From positions 95,928 to 159,927 of the forward strand of contig MU277739.1 of assembly GCA_022385805.1 (NCBI GenBank): a DNA stretch of 64,000 nucleotides, given 5' to 3'. This DNA is from Pilatotrama ljubarskyi. Lineage: Eukaryota; Basidiomycota; Agaricomycetes; Polyporales; Polyporaceae. The notes under the pieces are model-generated. The model was not told the origin of the DNA. It saw only the letters and a list, made by a program, of their open reading frames with translations, and made no database searches. This document shows positions 45,822 to 59,518 of the stretch, piece by piece. The translations under genes and the position numbers were made by a program. Position 1 is the first letter of the stretch. Every line of letters begins with the position of its first letter.

Positions 45822-47061
45822 ATGTCCGCTCAGAGCTCTCCGGCGTCTTCGCGGCCCACGTTGCCGGGCATCCAGGAGATGTTCTCTGGTAAGTGACGCC
45901 CTCGCCACCGCTCTGCCTGCTCCCGTATCCTCTCGAATCATGCTCACCGCCGGTCACCATAGACTTACAGTTCAACAGTCTTCGACAATCCCCTCTACAG
46001 GGTACTCGAGACATCGCCGCCACATCGAGCGCCACAAGGTCCCCTCTCAGCGTAAGTCCAACCTTCTTGTTCGGCCCGTTCGCCGCGTCCAGACACCGAC
46101 ATTTCCACGCGACAGTCTGACAGGTCGGAGGAACGCTCCCGTCGTTCGCGGCGGGAGAACTGGACATCGTCCCCGCCTGGGTTTCCAGACGTCGCGACGG
46201 TGCCTCGCTCCTCGTGTGGGCGCGATGGTGGCGCGGGGCCTCTCGGACCTTACAGCGGCCCTGTTGCTGGGTCTGTGCCGCCGGCAAGCTACAGGAGCAT
46301 GTCTCAGTATGGGTCGCCTGGTGGACGTCTATACGAAGCACACTCGGCCGGACGCCACGATGGCCCTCTTACCCCTCCTTATCCATCCCATGCGTCTACT
46401 CGCGCCAACTCGGCCCTCAGGGATATGTCGGAGAGGAACCTGCCCACGTATATCCTTTCTCCTGAAGAGTGCCCGCCTGACGATGACAGGCGGCACGGTT
46501 GTGGTATTTGCCATCGGCGCTTCAACCGTCCTAGTAGCCTACGGATCCATATGAATTCACACACCGGCGACCAACGTAAGTCGATTCATGCCTCTTCATA
46601 CAGCACATCCTCATCTTGGTCGTGCAGCGTTCGAATGTCCATACCCGGGTTGCAGCCGCCGCTTCAGCGTCAACTCCAACATGCGCCGTCACTACAGGAA
46701 TCACCGCGACGGGCACTCCTTCACCCCACCGCTGGCCTATCCCGCGCTTTACTACAGGCAGGAGCCGCCCCAAATGCTCTACCGCGTTAAATCCTCGCCG
46801 TCCGCGTCCTCCGCGCTATCATTCAGTGACAGCGATGATCATGAAGACTCCCCGGTCACCGCTCCGAACAACAGGCTGTACCAGTTCTCGCAGGGCCGCA
46901 CGCGCTCTGTTTCCGAGGCGTATCCTCCCCGGCAGGACCGCCCAACTACGCGAGCCCGCGCGTGCACAATCGCCGGCTGTGACTGTAGGGAAGCACCAGC
47001 GGCGCTTCGCCCAGCCTTCCCCCAGGGATCCACTTCTGCGATTCCTCCGCGATCCCGCTGA
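45822..47061 (+). CDS. C2H2 zinc finger protein B (two fingers, GCxC tail)
   Basis: Probable transcription factor, paralogue of A and C. Exon 1 starts at 45822 with 'MSAQSSPASSRPTLPGIQEM' then 'FS' before a GTAAGT donor; the 'LPGIQEMF' opening parallels 'LPSLNELF' of paralogue C. Exon 2 gives a short Ser/Thr-rich piece ending before a GTAAGT near 46051. Exon 3 has a Ser/Gly/Pro-rich linker and finger 1, 'GCGICHRRFNRPSSLRIHMN' with 'SHTGDQ'. An intron in the linker is followed by finger 2, 'FECPYPGCSRRFSVNSNMRR' with 'HYRNH'. The tail contains 'CTIAGCDC' and 'LRPAF' (46962-47019) and ends at 47061. Exon 2 limits are the least certain part. Confidence 0.8.
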
Positions 47062-50000
47062 ACCACCCACAAAGCAACTCCGCGCGTTGCTCGCGCGCTC
47101 TCCGGCTCATGTTTGGCATCTCCCTCACCAAGAACATTGCGATCTCGTGCGCTTTTCGCCATGGCCTGAGACACTACACACACGGCGCTCCTTGTACGTT
47201 CTGCTCTCTCCTGTCTGGTCAAACGCTATCGCATGTTCCGGTCAAGCGCACAGTAGATCTGGGTCGCTGTATTATTCTCGTACACTAAGTTATGCCTAAC
47301 CCCGCTCATCTCGCACTGTCGACGTCCATCTGTTATCGAATGCTGTCAATGATTTCGAAGTTGGGTTTTCTTGTATAGTAGATGTCCTGCCGTCTCCCAT
47401 GGTCCGTACCCTGTATGCTCTAGTTCTGCTGGCCCCTCGCCCGGGCACCCACAAATCAATCATCCAGATCTTCTTGGGCGCACTATGGGGTTCGCAAGTC
47501 GAACAAACTTATCGGCGTAGTTCGATTTCCCATCTCCCCTCTCAGGGCTGTTCAGTCTTCGATCCCCCGGGAACACCGCGAGCGCGGGCGCAAGAGCAGT
47601 CAGCATCACGGCATTCTTGGACTCGAATGAGGGACAGCATCGGCGGCGGCGGAGTGCGAACATCACGCAATATTCTTCAGGCAACGATTCCCATAGGGAA
47701 GAGTCTGTATCGAGGGTGCCGGAACCACCTCCGTGGGAAGACAGCGTGGAACGGAGGCAGCACTCGCGTTCTCATTCAATAACCCGTGCAACGAAAGGGC
47801 CGCGGAAAGTGATGGGCGGTCTCACGGTAAAGTTGAGATACGTCACTCCGCTCTCGCGCTCGGTATATCCTAGGAGTGGCCTGCGACACTCGGAACAAAT
47901 GACATCCGCTGCACAAAGATTGAGTTCACCTCAAGACTCGGTCTCTATTGCACACGACCTGTAGTAAGCTTGAGAGGGCCAATCGGCAACTCTGGGCAAT
48001 GAGCATCGACTAGATGCAGAGTAGTGCAGAACCCTGTGAAGTCACCACGTTCGACACCTCAGGCTGTCGGGAACCAAGAATATGCGCCAAGCTGTACGCT
48101 TTGGCATCGAAGAGAATGGTACGTACACCTCACATGTGCCAGGCTGAGCACCCGCAGAAGGGCCACCAAAAACGTGTGGACAGATACCTGGGTCCTGGCT
48201 GGCGAAGAGGGCACGAAGGGCTGTCTGGCCCCCTTGCCTCCTGCGCATCTATCGCAAATGGCGTCGCAGCCTCAGCCCGCCTGACTGATAATATGGCGAC
48301 TGTTCAGCTGCTCCAGGGCCTTTTCCTATAACATCCGTTGTCATGTCGCAGTGCATCCTGAAGATCATCATTTAGCACCCTGTACAGTGACTCAGGCGAC
48401 GGCAGTCCGTGCTCATTCACAGAATGTCCGTCCCGCCAAGTCCCGCGAGATAGGAGACGGTATATGCACGCTTGAGGCTTGCTCTTCAATTCAACTTAGA
48501 GCTCCTTGGCCGACGTCGTCTGTAAACGGGCGCGTATGAGTCGCTCGGAATGATGTATGCGCCTTGCAAAACAATACTTTGACGGCGCGCAAGACACTCA
48601 AGGTCTGTAGGTCTATCATTCCGTATTAGTATTCGTTGACCTCGCTATATGTGGTGATAGGGAGCATGGGTATCATGCCAGACGACACCTGATCAGGTGG
48701 ATAGTGGGCAATATCGAGTGCTGCCTCCAACTTGCCAGGATATAGGGCGCCAAATTGTACGGCTTGTTTAGAATTGCTCTTCCTTCCTCAGAAGCGTTCA
48801 TCACGAGACTCAGTTCCATTTGGACAATGATTAAAAGACACGGAGCGGCACGGTGTATAAACAAATGCACTTGCTATACGTGTACGGGTTCGAAGCCGGC
48901 CGGACGCGAGAGGTGTGGATGCGGACTCAGATCATATGCTGCCATACCGGGCCTCTTCAAGGTTGGGTCGCGAGAACATATGGCAAGCTGAAGCGTTGAT
49001 GGCAGTCTGGGTAGCATGCATTCGGATCCCCTCTGGAAGACCTTCTTCGCCTTCGCTGGATTCCACAGCAATTGAGACATGGGCCCTGGATACAGGCCGT
49101 ATCAGCATGAATCATCTCGCTTGAGCTCGAGGGTATCAACTTTACGCGGTTACGTCGTCTGTGGCGTATGGTCAGCAGTTCACCACAGTCCCATACGGTG
49201 CCGAAGAGAAGCATGAGGAGCGGTATACGTGGGATATCCGGGGCCGTCGAAAAGCAGAAACGGTGGTTCTAGGGATAAACTCCGAGTTGCGTGACGGACA
49301 TGGCCAAAGCAGAAGACAGTGAATACAGTATGGCGTCGATCTCGACCACTAGCCAAGTCCAAGGCAGGTCCGGACGGATAGGGCTTAGCAAGGGGCGACA
49401 TGAACGGCTGCGATCATTACATCATGCTTAGGGAGATACGAACAAACCTACCAGTCAACAACGGTGAGCACTGTAGGCTGGAGCAAGCGACCGGGTACCC
49501 GGGAAGTTGAACACCATGTCGGCTTCGACAAAGTGAGAGAATTGTGACGACTTCCAGCTTCAAAAACAGGAGGAAGTCGGCGATAATACCATGGCGAACT
49601 AAGGGCGCATCTAGGTTTCGCTAGGGCGGTCAGTGGAAATGCGTGCCGCGGGCACGAAACTCATAGCACCCGGGCGTCTAACCATCGCACCAGTCAATGT
49701 CGCCATGTGGCGGTGCTTTGCTATGCCACACTCACAGGCTCTGCCTCTTCAACGGACACAGCGAGAGCCTACAGGCGCGGCCTGCCCCAAAAAGAAATGG
49801 CGTGGCTATGTCGCTGAGTGAGATAATCCCCCAAGATCATGGGAGGGACGTAGCGTCATGAAAGTCAGTCATGGCTGTTCGACCTGTATGTACATCAAGA
49901 AGCATTGCCGAAGTTCTGCTGGAAGAACATCACTCTGCTTCTCGAGTTCGGCTGCGTCCAGCGATGCACACGCCCGTGGCATCGCGTATGTGGCGTTTAT

Positions 50001-53000
50001 TGCTTGTAAGCACCAGAGAACGCACCGTGCATAGCTGTGTGTGTCGAGGAATCTGTGGAAAGCCGAGATCAGCATCGCATAACCGAGTTTTGACAGCATA
50101 GTCTCCGCTCCATAGCACTACTGCGGCCGCCGTGTGGCAGAACAGTCCGCGTAGCACTTGAGCGGACGGACACGGCGCCCCATGATCAGAAGTTCCACTA
50201 TCTGTGAGGTCGCACAGGCCCAGTAAGATTTACTCGATACTACGAGAGTTGTGACGTACAGCCTCGATCCGAGTCTGTGGAGGACCCTCTGCTACGTGGA
50301 GCACTGGAATTGAGGAGGCATCGAGTCGTACAGCGTAATTTGGAGTAATTGGAGTCCTTGCTCCGTCCGAACGCACGTCGGAGCACTCCCCGGGCCCGCA
50401 TGCAGCATATCGTACACACCACCTCTCCACGCCAGGGGACGCGCAGACGCTTTTGCAGACAGAAGGCAAACAGATTCCCACCCCAGCGGCGGACGTCCTT
50501 TTGCATCATAACGGCACGAGCAGCGAAGATTCAGGATATATTTCCAAGTAGTCGACGGTATTCGACTAGCGATCCAAGTGCTATCTGAGACGTGATTGTG
50601 CAGCATACTGGCGCAGAGGGTAGAATCTGGCGGACTGCCAAACCAGTTCACGAGCGTCGGACTCTGCCGGAAGATTGACTGGCCCTGAGTGCACACGAGT
50701 AGATGCGACTCACCCTCCGACTGGAATCGCACATCCAGCAAGATTCCGGCAAGAATGATAGCGCAGCAGACATGGATGGACTGCATATAGTCACGGTCTG
50801 CAGATTGAATCACCAGCGGAGCTCCGTGGCAGGCACCACAACACCAAGAGAGGACAAGACAGACCGCAGCGACCTCGACTCGTGTTTGCTACGCCGCAAG
50901 ACAAATTCCCGCATTTGACTAAGCTCCCCACGCCGCAGATTCAGGGGACAAGAGGAACAAGGCAAGCCGTAGCATCAGACGATATGTGCTGCACGTCTGA
51001 TGGTACCGGTTCTACTCGGCGACACGGTCGTACTCTAATATAGGGAAGCTGAGGCAGAGGGTCTTCGCAGAGAAAACTACTCAATTGAAGAGTGCGCTAT
51101 ACCGTACCTTCGTGTGAAGCTACGTCCGGCCGTGCATGTGCAATGGTAACTCGTGGGAGCTGCGTTGAGCGATCGTTGGCCCCATCAGCAAGGGGACATC
51201 GTCTGGTGCGTGACTATGGGATAAGTGCGAGAATGAGGACACGGAAATTCACTTCAAGAACAATACCTTTCGTACGGTATTAGTCGATGGACAACTGATT
51301 TTGCGGATGCCGCAGATGTCCGAGCGGATCTGAGGAGCCCATGCGGAAGTCGAGGGAAGAACGCGGTAGAGGCCGAAAGCTAGGTCTATGCATCGAAATC
51401 GTGATGAGGGTAGTCCCGTGAGGACGTACGACGGCACCCAGGAACATCCGTTGCTGACATGGAGACGATGGCTACTCACACTCATGCAGTGATTTGGTTT
51501 TCACGCACGTTTTTCCGATTTATCTCAGGTGGGACTGCATGTTCCAGGAACCATGCGCACTCGTTATCCAGTGACTTAATGAATGGAAGCTGACCGGAAA
51601 TGACCTGTGTTACCTGTGCAAGGATCAGGATAGCAGCGTTACCGACGGCGCCTCTAATAGGGAAACGAATTTCCGCGAAGGGCGAGACGGGACATCGAGC
51701 ATAGCCGGGTGAGAGCGCCGTCACTCGGAGAAATGCCATGATGCGAGGGCTCATCTTGGTGCTGACAGGTAAATGCTATCCAAGATCGCAGCTCTGTAGA
51801 CAGTAGTGAGAGCATGCACTGTAAACGCGAAAAGGAGGGGTGCCAATCGACGGCCGCACTCACTGTGTAGCGAGTAGGCATACCAGCGCGATGCATGCCG
51901 CTTGAAGGTTGCTAGATCCGCGGCTGCAACGACAGTGACCGTCGTCAGCAGACCTTGGTCCGAGATATTCTCCGTGAGCCGCCTCGGCAAGGTTCACCGT
52001 GGCACATGGAGACATTCGAGGCTATGCCCGCTGGAGGCGCACGTTCTGTCACCGCCGCGAGGAGCAGTACTAACGCGCTCGCCACTCCTGATAGCAGCCC
52101 ATCTTGAAGACTGGCCTCACGTGCACCCACACACGCTCGCGTCTGGGATACGTTAGTGATTGCGCCCGGTAATGTGCCCCAAAGGCGCTACACCGCCAAC
52201 ATAGGTGAGGCTGACGCCATTGCGGACCTCCCCTGCGACATGCTCGGGCCCGAGGATATAATTGTGCGGCCCACCGGCTCACAGGAGGCAGCATGAAGGC
52301 TTGAACAGTCCATGATCCTCAGATGCGAAACGTCTAGCGTGTCAGCGGATTAGGGCTCTACAGCGGATGCTGCATGGACTGGTCGGGTCTAGCCCGCACA
52401 TTATGCGGGCCTTGTCTGCCGACTCCAGCGAGACATCCTCCCAGAAGCAAGCACACAGCCGGTGCCACCGACTGGGGTACAGCAGGATATTCAAGACTGT
52501 GACTCACCGCAGTGTGATATCCCGCTCCCATTAAACTTGCTCTCCACGGTCCATCCGTCGAAACATGGCGCCAGCGAAGCATCTCGCTGACACCATCCCG
52601 AAGCGCCGCATGTGAATTCGTCAGCACAAAGAGTACGCCCCGGGTGTCGCTGACCGCTTTGCACAACCCCTCAGGAGGAACGCTGCGTCTGCCATCGCGA
52701 TCGCTGGAGACCTGCAAGCCACAGCAATGGACAGCCCAGGGATTTCAGAGGGAGTCATCAGGCCGAAGCCAGTGGATCCCGTGTCATCCTGACACAAAGG
52801 GAGCGGGATCAGACTAGCCGGATAGAACGCAGAGCGCGAGGCCTTCATGGAGCAGGGCGCGGTGACCAGGGGACTTTTTGGGGGCGTAGAGGAGAGGCAC
52901 TACCGCTAGCGCCCAAATGCTGATATTGACGAGGGCGACACTTTGATCCACAAGATCTCCGGACGCACGCCAGGCAGCGCGCGCAGGCCACGCAGGCTGG

Positions 53001-56000
53001 AACGAGGTACGTCCCACCTGGCGCCCCGGGTCCCTTGTCACCGTCGTCGATGTGCCCGTGATGGTGCAGGGGAGCGATGGTGCAGGGGAGCCTGCGCGCG
53101 CGGGCGTCCCTGTCCCGTCGGAGCGCGCTCCGCCTTGTTCTCACAGAGAGCGGTGGGGTCAAGGTCGCAGGGACGTGTTGAGTTCGTCGACAACGGGTAT
53201 GGCGACAGCGCTGCGTGCAGGCCTGTAGGCACCGATCAGGGGCAAGATGTCTACATGAAGAAGTATCGTGAGAGGTTCGTCGCTCTTTCCATTTGTTGCG
53301 ACGTACACGAAGACGCACCCTCTCCAATAGCTTGAGAACTTCGAGATTCCCCTGCGATAATCCTGTCCGTATGGAACTGAGAATAGCACGGCTGGAGCGG
53401 GGACGACCGGCGGCGATTGAAGCTAAGTGCCGGTAGCACTGTCAAACGAAGCAACCAGCGGAGATGAGTTACCTATCCGGAAATCGCACTTTCAAACAGA
53501 CAACCCTCACAACATAAGATGTTGGTCGTATTTGGCCTCGTCCGATTGATATGTCGGTGACTTGAAGGGCCGGCATGTTGAGATGAATGCTAGTAAGATG
53601 TCGGACAACGCTACATAGTTTGGTACCGAGAACGTACACACCAGCGGGCAGAGCCATGATGCTTCGGCTCAACCACAGTGGCGAACTTCTCGTCGGACTA
53701 GCCACACACACGCTAACGTCGATGCTGGCCGATTGTCGATATCAGGACGCATGACGAATCCCATGAAGCCTGAGGTGCGTCTGTATGCCAGAGCAGTGTC
53801 GACAAGAGGAGAGGCGCTGCTCCGTGCCACTGCACGCGGCTTGTTGCATAGGAGCAATGTGCAAATGGCATGCATCCTGGCTATCGTCTCAAAGCATAGA
53901 GGCTCAGCAGATTGGCAGCGCATCTGTGTAACTCTGTGATGCATGGCCAAGCGACGTCAGATTGTAAAGACGACAATCGCCACGAAACTACGCACTGCGG
54001 TAACGAGTCGAGATCCGCACATATTACGCTCAGGTCTCTCCGAGACTCATGAATACCTCATATGGCATCTCCAACCTACGGCGATGGTGATGCGGTGAGT
54101 CTCGGAGATCTTTGTGGGCAAAGCCTCGCTGCGCTTCACCCCACCTGAGACCGATCGTCATGAGGCCTGTCTGCGATCCCGATGATGACAACTAGAACAC
54201 CGCCCCCGGAGGCTAGTTGAGAAGAGGAAGCACTCACCGACAGTGCCAATATCGCAGTAGTCCTCGGTGACATCGGTTCGACGGCGAGCGTATGAGCTTC
54301 TCAACCAGGGTCAGCTGCGCTGAAGAATTGGGATACAACCTGAGTTATAGTTGGAAATTGTTTGTGAACAACGGCGTGGAGGGTTCACGCACCAATTGGC
54401 ACCTCTCCGTTCAATATTACGGAGAAGAATCGGCGTATCTCCATCGCCACTGCATCAGCACCCCTTACGCTAGTCTCTAATATCACAAAATGCCGTCGCG
54501 ACGATTCGCGGTTGATCTAGCTGGCAGGCTGTCCAGCTGTCGTACGAGGCGTCTGGGGTCGGTCTAGTCGGTCGAAGCGTGGCACAAATGCGACATTGTT
54601 TCGCCTGGTAATCAATCTGTCGGGCTCCTGCAGGGGTCTCGGCGCTGTTCCTCGTCGCGGTGCAAGAGCGAGGGGTGACGTACGACTGCCAGAGGACGGC
54701 TATGTTGCCGAGGGCTAACGACAAGCGCATGGGCAGTTTACGCCGTAAACTTCCCTGCTTGAACGACTTCGCATGCTAATCAAGTGTCGCGAGACAATCA
54801 TGTCGTCGAAGCATTCGGGGGCTCGGAGGATGTGGGCCGGTGACAAAGCAGACACCTCGAGCGGACGAACTGAGGATGTAAAATGACCCCAATAGGCTTG
54901 ATGAGTACCTGCGTGCGCGGTGTCGGAGAAGGAGGAAAGGAGGGCGGCAAAGGGCATGTAGTGCAAAGCCGTGTGCTGAGTCCGCGTATGAACCTACCGC
55001 AGCAGCTTCGTCGATACACATCCGGGGTGGAGCGCCCACAACACGTGGCATAATCCCAAATGAGGAATGGAGTTGACATCGGGGGCCGCGTGGGAGGTGA
55101 GATCCAGATCCAGACAACGCCCGGCGATCCAACAAGTGGCCGTGCCGAGCGCGGATCCCGTCGCCAGTACTAGGCGCCCTTGTGCTTTCCATCCGTCTCC
55201 TACGAACTGTCATCTCCATATGCCCCCGCTCCCACACAAGCTCCTTTTGCATGCTCGTGACGTCTACCATAGCCCCCCAGATCGGATAGTATGCGAACCA
55301 AATCCCCGTGCAGGTCGCTAGAGTTTCGGCTCGTAAGTGCTCGAGCGAGAACTGCTGTCAGGAGGGGCTCATTGTGGCATCATGCAGAGGTCAGCGGGGA
55401 CACGATTACAACATTGTCCACCAAACGTCGGACGTTGTTGACATTACGGACTGCGCTCTGGACCGGGAACTTGCGCTGACAAGAGAGATCGATGGATCAC
55501 CCCGGTAGCTGGCGACTCTTCCGACTCAGCGCCGCTCCCTCCGCTCGCTCGCGGACTCACTGGCATGCGCAATGACGCCTCCAGAGCATCTCCTGATCAC
55601 GCCTCAAGGTCTGCGCGCAGGGCGCGCGTGCGAGCTCGGCGAGCTCGGCGACTGGAAAAGCCAAGACACGCCTGCAATGGCAGATGGACTGCCGCCGCTG
55701 ACGGCCCTGGGAGGCTGATCATCGCGGCAACAGGCCGCTACCGACGTCAGCGGCAGCCACATTCATCGTGCTAGCACCTGCTAGGAAGCCTATCGCCTCC
55801 AGCGAGGAGACAGCAGCAGCCAGGACGGCACACGTCCATTACAGTGCCGTACACACTCCGCAAGCATGTGCTCTGCAGTGCGTGCCTCGGCCTAAGTGCG
55901 GATTCTGTTGTTCCTCCATGTCATATCCTGCCGTTCTACGCCACGTCTCTCCCCTGCTGACCTGCCACATAGTCTAATCCAGGGCGGGGCGATCTAAGGG

Positions 56001-59000
56001 AACTCTCGGTAACGCGTGTTCGCCCATCCGCCACTTGCTCGCCAGTCGTGCGACGTCTGCCTGTGATCGCGCCCACCCGGTCATCGGAGGCGAGTGTCGA
56101 TGCGCCCCCCCTCTCTCCCAAGCTCGCAACGAGATGTCCAGGAAGCTCGCGCGGCCGTGCGGATACATAGTCACCCGAACGAGAAGCGCCCGGAACAGAT
56201 CTCTCCACAACGCAGCATTCGAGGTTACGGAAAGCTCTACTCCTCACGTGTAGGTTCCGTTATGGCTCTAGTCCATGATCCAATGACTTACTGAGACCGT
56301 CGCGCAGAGATGGACGTGAATGCATCGATGAGGGAGGATCCTCGCCTCGCGATTCTGCCGATGTCGACGGAAGAAGCAGCGCTCAGTCCCCACCTGGGAG
56401 GGCGCGATGCCCCCACGGCCGGGCAGCACCCTCGTCGAACATTCCACCTCAAAAGGCGCTGCGCGGTGCGGTTCTGCTCGTCTCCTCGCGCCGCCGGTCC
56501 CTCGCGCTCACGGCATCTGGTAGGACGAGTATCCCAATAAGCCGCTTCTCTCCCAGGGCTCGACCTGCCGCCCTAGCAGCGCCGGATTGATCGTTGCCGG
56601 ACGCGACCCCATGAACTCAAGGACAAGGACGAGATGTCGTATGTGGCCGCTATCAGGTCCACCCTTCGTGCCAGAAGCATTCAATTGAAGGTTAGACCAC
56701 CTTCTCCGGAGCGCCGTGCGATGATCTGCGGTGAGCGGGTGCTGTGCACGACCATTCGGCGCGAGTCAGTCTATTCAACTCCGAGGACCGCCTGTGAGAG
56801 CGCGACGCGCCTCCAACAGAGAACGGGGGGCGGGATGGGATGCACGCTCCTCCTGGAAACGCTTGTGCGCAGCTTCCATGCATGTCTGCGGCCGGATAGA
56901 GATCGCTGGCTACCCTCGTCGCGCATCCCGGTCGGCGTATTTCTTGCTCGGAGAATCTGTGCGACCTCCTTCCAGAAATACTGCAAAGGGGGACGAGAGC
57001 GCTGCGCTCTGATTCCCGGCATGACGTTGCTCGCCAGCACGAGGCCGCCGCTCCGCCATTGCCCGTCTGGGTTGAGCAGGATTAGCAATCGCATCACGTT
57101 CTGGGGCCCATCGACGCGCACAAGCTCTAAGTCGGCTCGGCATATTCTCGATGTAAGTGCTTGCATCGATCACCCAATAATCCGCATAGGACTCATCTTG
57201 CGACAATTGGCAGTCGCCGCAACCATCCTCTTACGGGAGCAGAGAGGTGCGCCCTGAAACCCGCATTCGTACGCGGAAATGCCTGTTATAACAGCCACCT
57301 AAAAGCCCCGAGCGTATCAGAGCGCGCTGATTGGGGAAGCGGCGGCGAAGTGTGGGTGTGAGCTGAGGGCCGAATCGTGGGTTGTTCCGCCGAATCAAAA
57401 CGCAGGACACGAACTCTGGGATGACAGCACGTCAGGCGAAGCTGCGCGGCGTCGCGCGTGGTGTGTGAGTCATCTGCGCAGCGGGCAGGTCTATTGTACG
57501 CGCACAGAGCAATACTGTCGTGACGCGGAGAAGCCGAGGATCCTCGTCTCTTCGCCGATCTCTGCGACAATCCTGCCCAGCACCTGCCCTATCCGGACTA
57601 GCCGGCCGCGAATCAAATTCAATTTGGCTGCTCCCTTGACGCTTTCGCGCTCATCCTCCTCCCATCTTCCCACAGCTCTTCCACCTCACCCTCCTCGACG
57701 TGGGACGCTCAGCAGCGCTGCTCCTCGTCGTGACACGCATTGTGCCCCTCCCTGCATCTGCGTGCATGGATGGATGCGCAACCCGCCCCCGCTCTGCGCA
57801 CGCTCGCCCTTCCCGGGATGTGCCTGCCCGAACGACGGATTCTGCTCGCGTCGGACGCGCTGCGGTGCCTAACAGACTCGTGCCGTGCACGGTCGGCCAC
57901 TGCGGCGTCGTGAGTATCCCTGGCTGTCCTCCTGCCAAATCGCGGCCCGCCCTCCTCCATCGCGGGTCACAGGACGCAGCCCGGGCTGCCATCGCACCCT
58001 TTCTGGTGTGCCGTGGCACTTGCGCGCGCGATCGTCCCCCGCCCCGTGCCAGTACGACTACGCGGTCTCCACGCGTAGCGCCACCGCGCCCCCTTCAGAC
58101 CCTTGTCCCCAGCCGGGACGACCGTCGTGCGCCGCGCGGCGTTCTACAGGAAGGACGACGCCGGCCGCTCGCCTGCGTGGCTTCCAGGCACACAAGCGAC
58201 CCCCGACCGTCGTCGGAGCGTGCTTGCGCAAGGGGCAGAGCGTGCGCGCGCTCGTTCCCCGTCGCGACTGTTCGCCTCCACTGCGACGTGGTAGCGACGC
58301 CGTGCGTCCTGCAGCTTCGCGACCCTCTTCGATCTCTTCCACGCCGCCCTCCTCTGCTCCGATCGGACAACCGCCCATCGCCCGCCTCGTCGCACACGTT
58401 CCCGCCAGGGCCGCTTCCGAGCTGCTGCTGCAGTTCCGCATCCCCTCCTCGAGCCCGATGACCACCTTGCCGAGGACCGCCGTCGCAGTGACGACCGATG
58501 TGGTGGGGTTGTGGAATATATCCGTATTTCTGGAAGATATTGTTGCGGGAAGCTGGGTAAGTGGTTATTTCGCGCGCGCGGAGGCTCCGGGCGGCGTGTG
58601 CTGTGGTGTGCAGAGGTATGTTTATACGTGGGACCCAGCTGAACGAGTTTGAATACGATCAGCGCGAGCTGCACTCCGCGCCGTTACAGCAGCGGCGGCA
58701 GATATTCCGCCAGCGGTGAGGCCAGCTCCATAGCGGACACTGATATGAGCGTGACCCGGATCCTCGGCAGAGTTCCGCTGCTCGCCGGGTCAGATGAGGA
58801 CATGCAGTCCCGGGAAGGGGGACGGGGGTGCGCAGATCAGTTCCTGCGTAAGGAGGCGATGATGCGCGGCGCGTTGCGGCGAACAGGGGCAGCGACTATC
58901 GAACATCGACCATCGCCTGCTGCCCATCGAGCGTCCACAAGGTCTTCATCTGAGTTGCCCTCCGCATCGATGCTGTGCGGCATCGCAGATATGCCGGTGC

Positions 59001-59518
59001 TGGCTGCGTCCGCTGCTCAGCGCTGTGAAGCTCGCGACGAGTGCAGCTGGGCCCGCGGAGGCCGCAGGGCCGGCCGGAGTGAATACGAGCTTAATGAATT
59101 AAACAGTGATCAGCCTCGTACGTGAAATTCGAATTGTGGTTTAGAACTAGCTGCCATTTTGGGCGGGGCCGTGCGTGCGTGCGATGTGCAGGAAGAGCGA
59201 CGGGAGCGCGTGAGGCGAGCAGCGAGCGGCCAGTAGCCTCCCGGAGAAAGGGGAACAAGAACGAATGCTAGGAGGAAGTTACGCAGGGAATTCGAACGGG
59301 GCGTACATGGAACGCGAAGATCTGGAACGAGCAAATCGCTGTCTATTTCCAACTCGTCCCCGGCGTCATTCGCGTTGCGGCCACCGCGGCGTCTGTCCTC
59401 TCCGGGAACGTATATCAGCTCCTCCAGATCCTGCCACCGCCAAGGCAATACATATATAATCCCTCCCCTCCTCCCCTTCCCCCGAACCTGACGCCCTCCC
59501 CCTCCTCAGAAACCCAAC
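47062..59518. other. 12.5 kb gene-poor region
   Basis: No gene supported. Short frames at 50292-50813 and 51482-53060 on the minus strand include some hydrophobic stretches, but no continuous model could be joined. 57600-58700 is unusually C-rich with long overlapping frames in several directions and no domain signature. No transposon proteins, tRNA or rRNA recognised. The promoter of paralogue C lies at the right end. Confidence 0.5.
59453..59460 (+). promoter_or_regulatory. TATA box of C2H2 gene C
   Basis: TATATAAT 59 nt upstream of the start at 59519, followed by a C/T-rich tract at 59461-59510. This layout is common for well-expressed basidiomycete genes. Confidence 0.6.

Noticed and set aside
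41360..51470. Weakly similar fragments at 41360-41410 and 51415-51470 ('CSWIPTAY' / 'CSWVPSYV')
   Set aside because: Roughly two-thirds identity over about 45 nt by eye, too weak and short to claim a repeat family.
51482..53060. Possible degenerate seven-helix membrane protein on the minus strand
   Set aside because: Fragments such as 'ILILAQVTQVIS' and 'GLLTTVTVVAAADLATF' look membrane-like, but frames do not join with sensible splice sites and no family could be named with confidence.
57650..58650. Long overlapping open frames on both strands (up to 255 codons)
   Set aside because: The region is very C-rich, which opens frames in every direction. The translations are Arg/Pro/Ser-rich, share no domain and look like composition artefacts.
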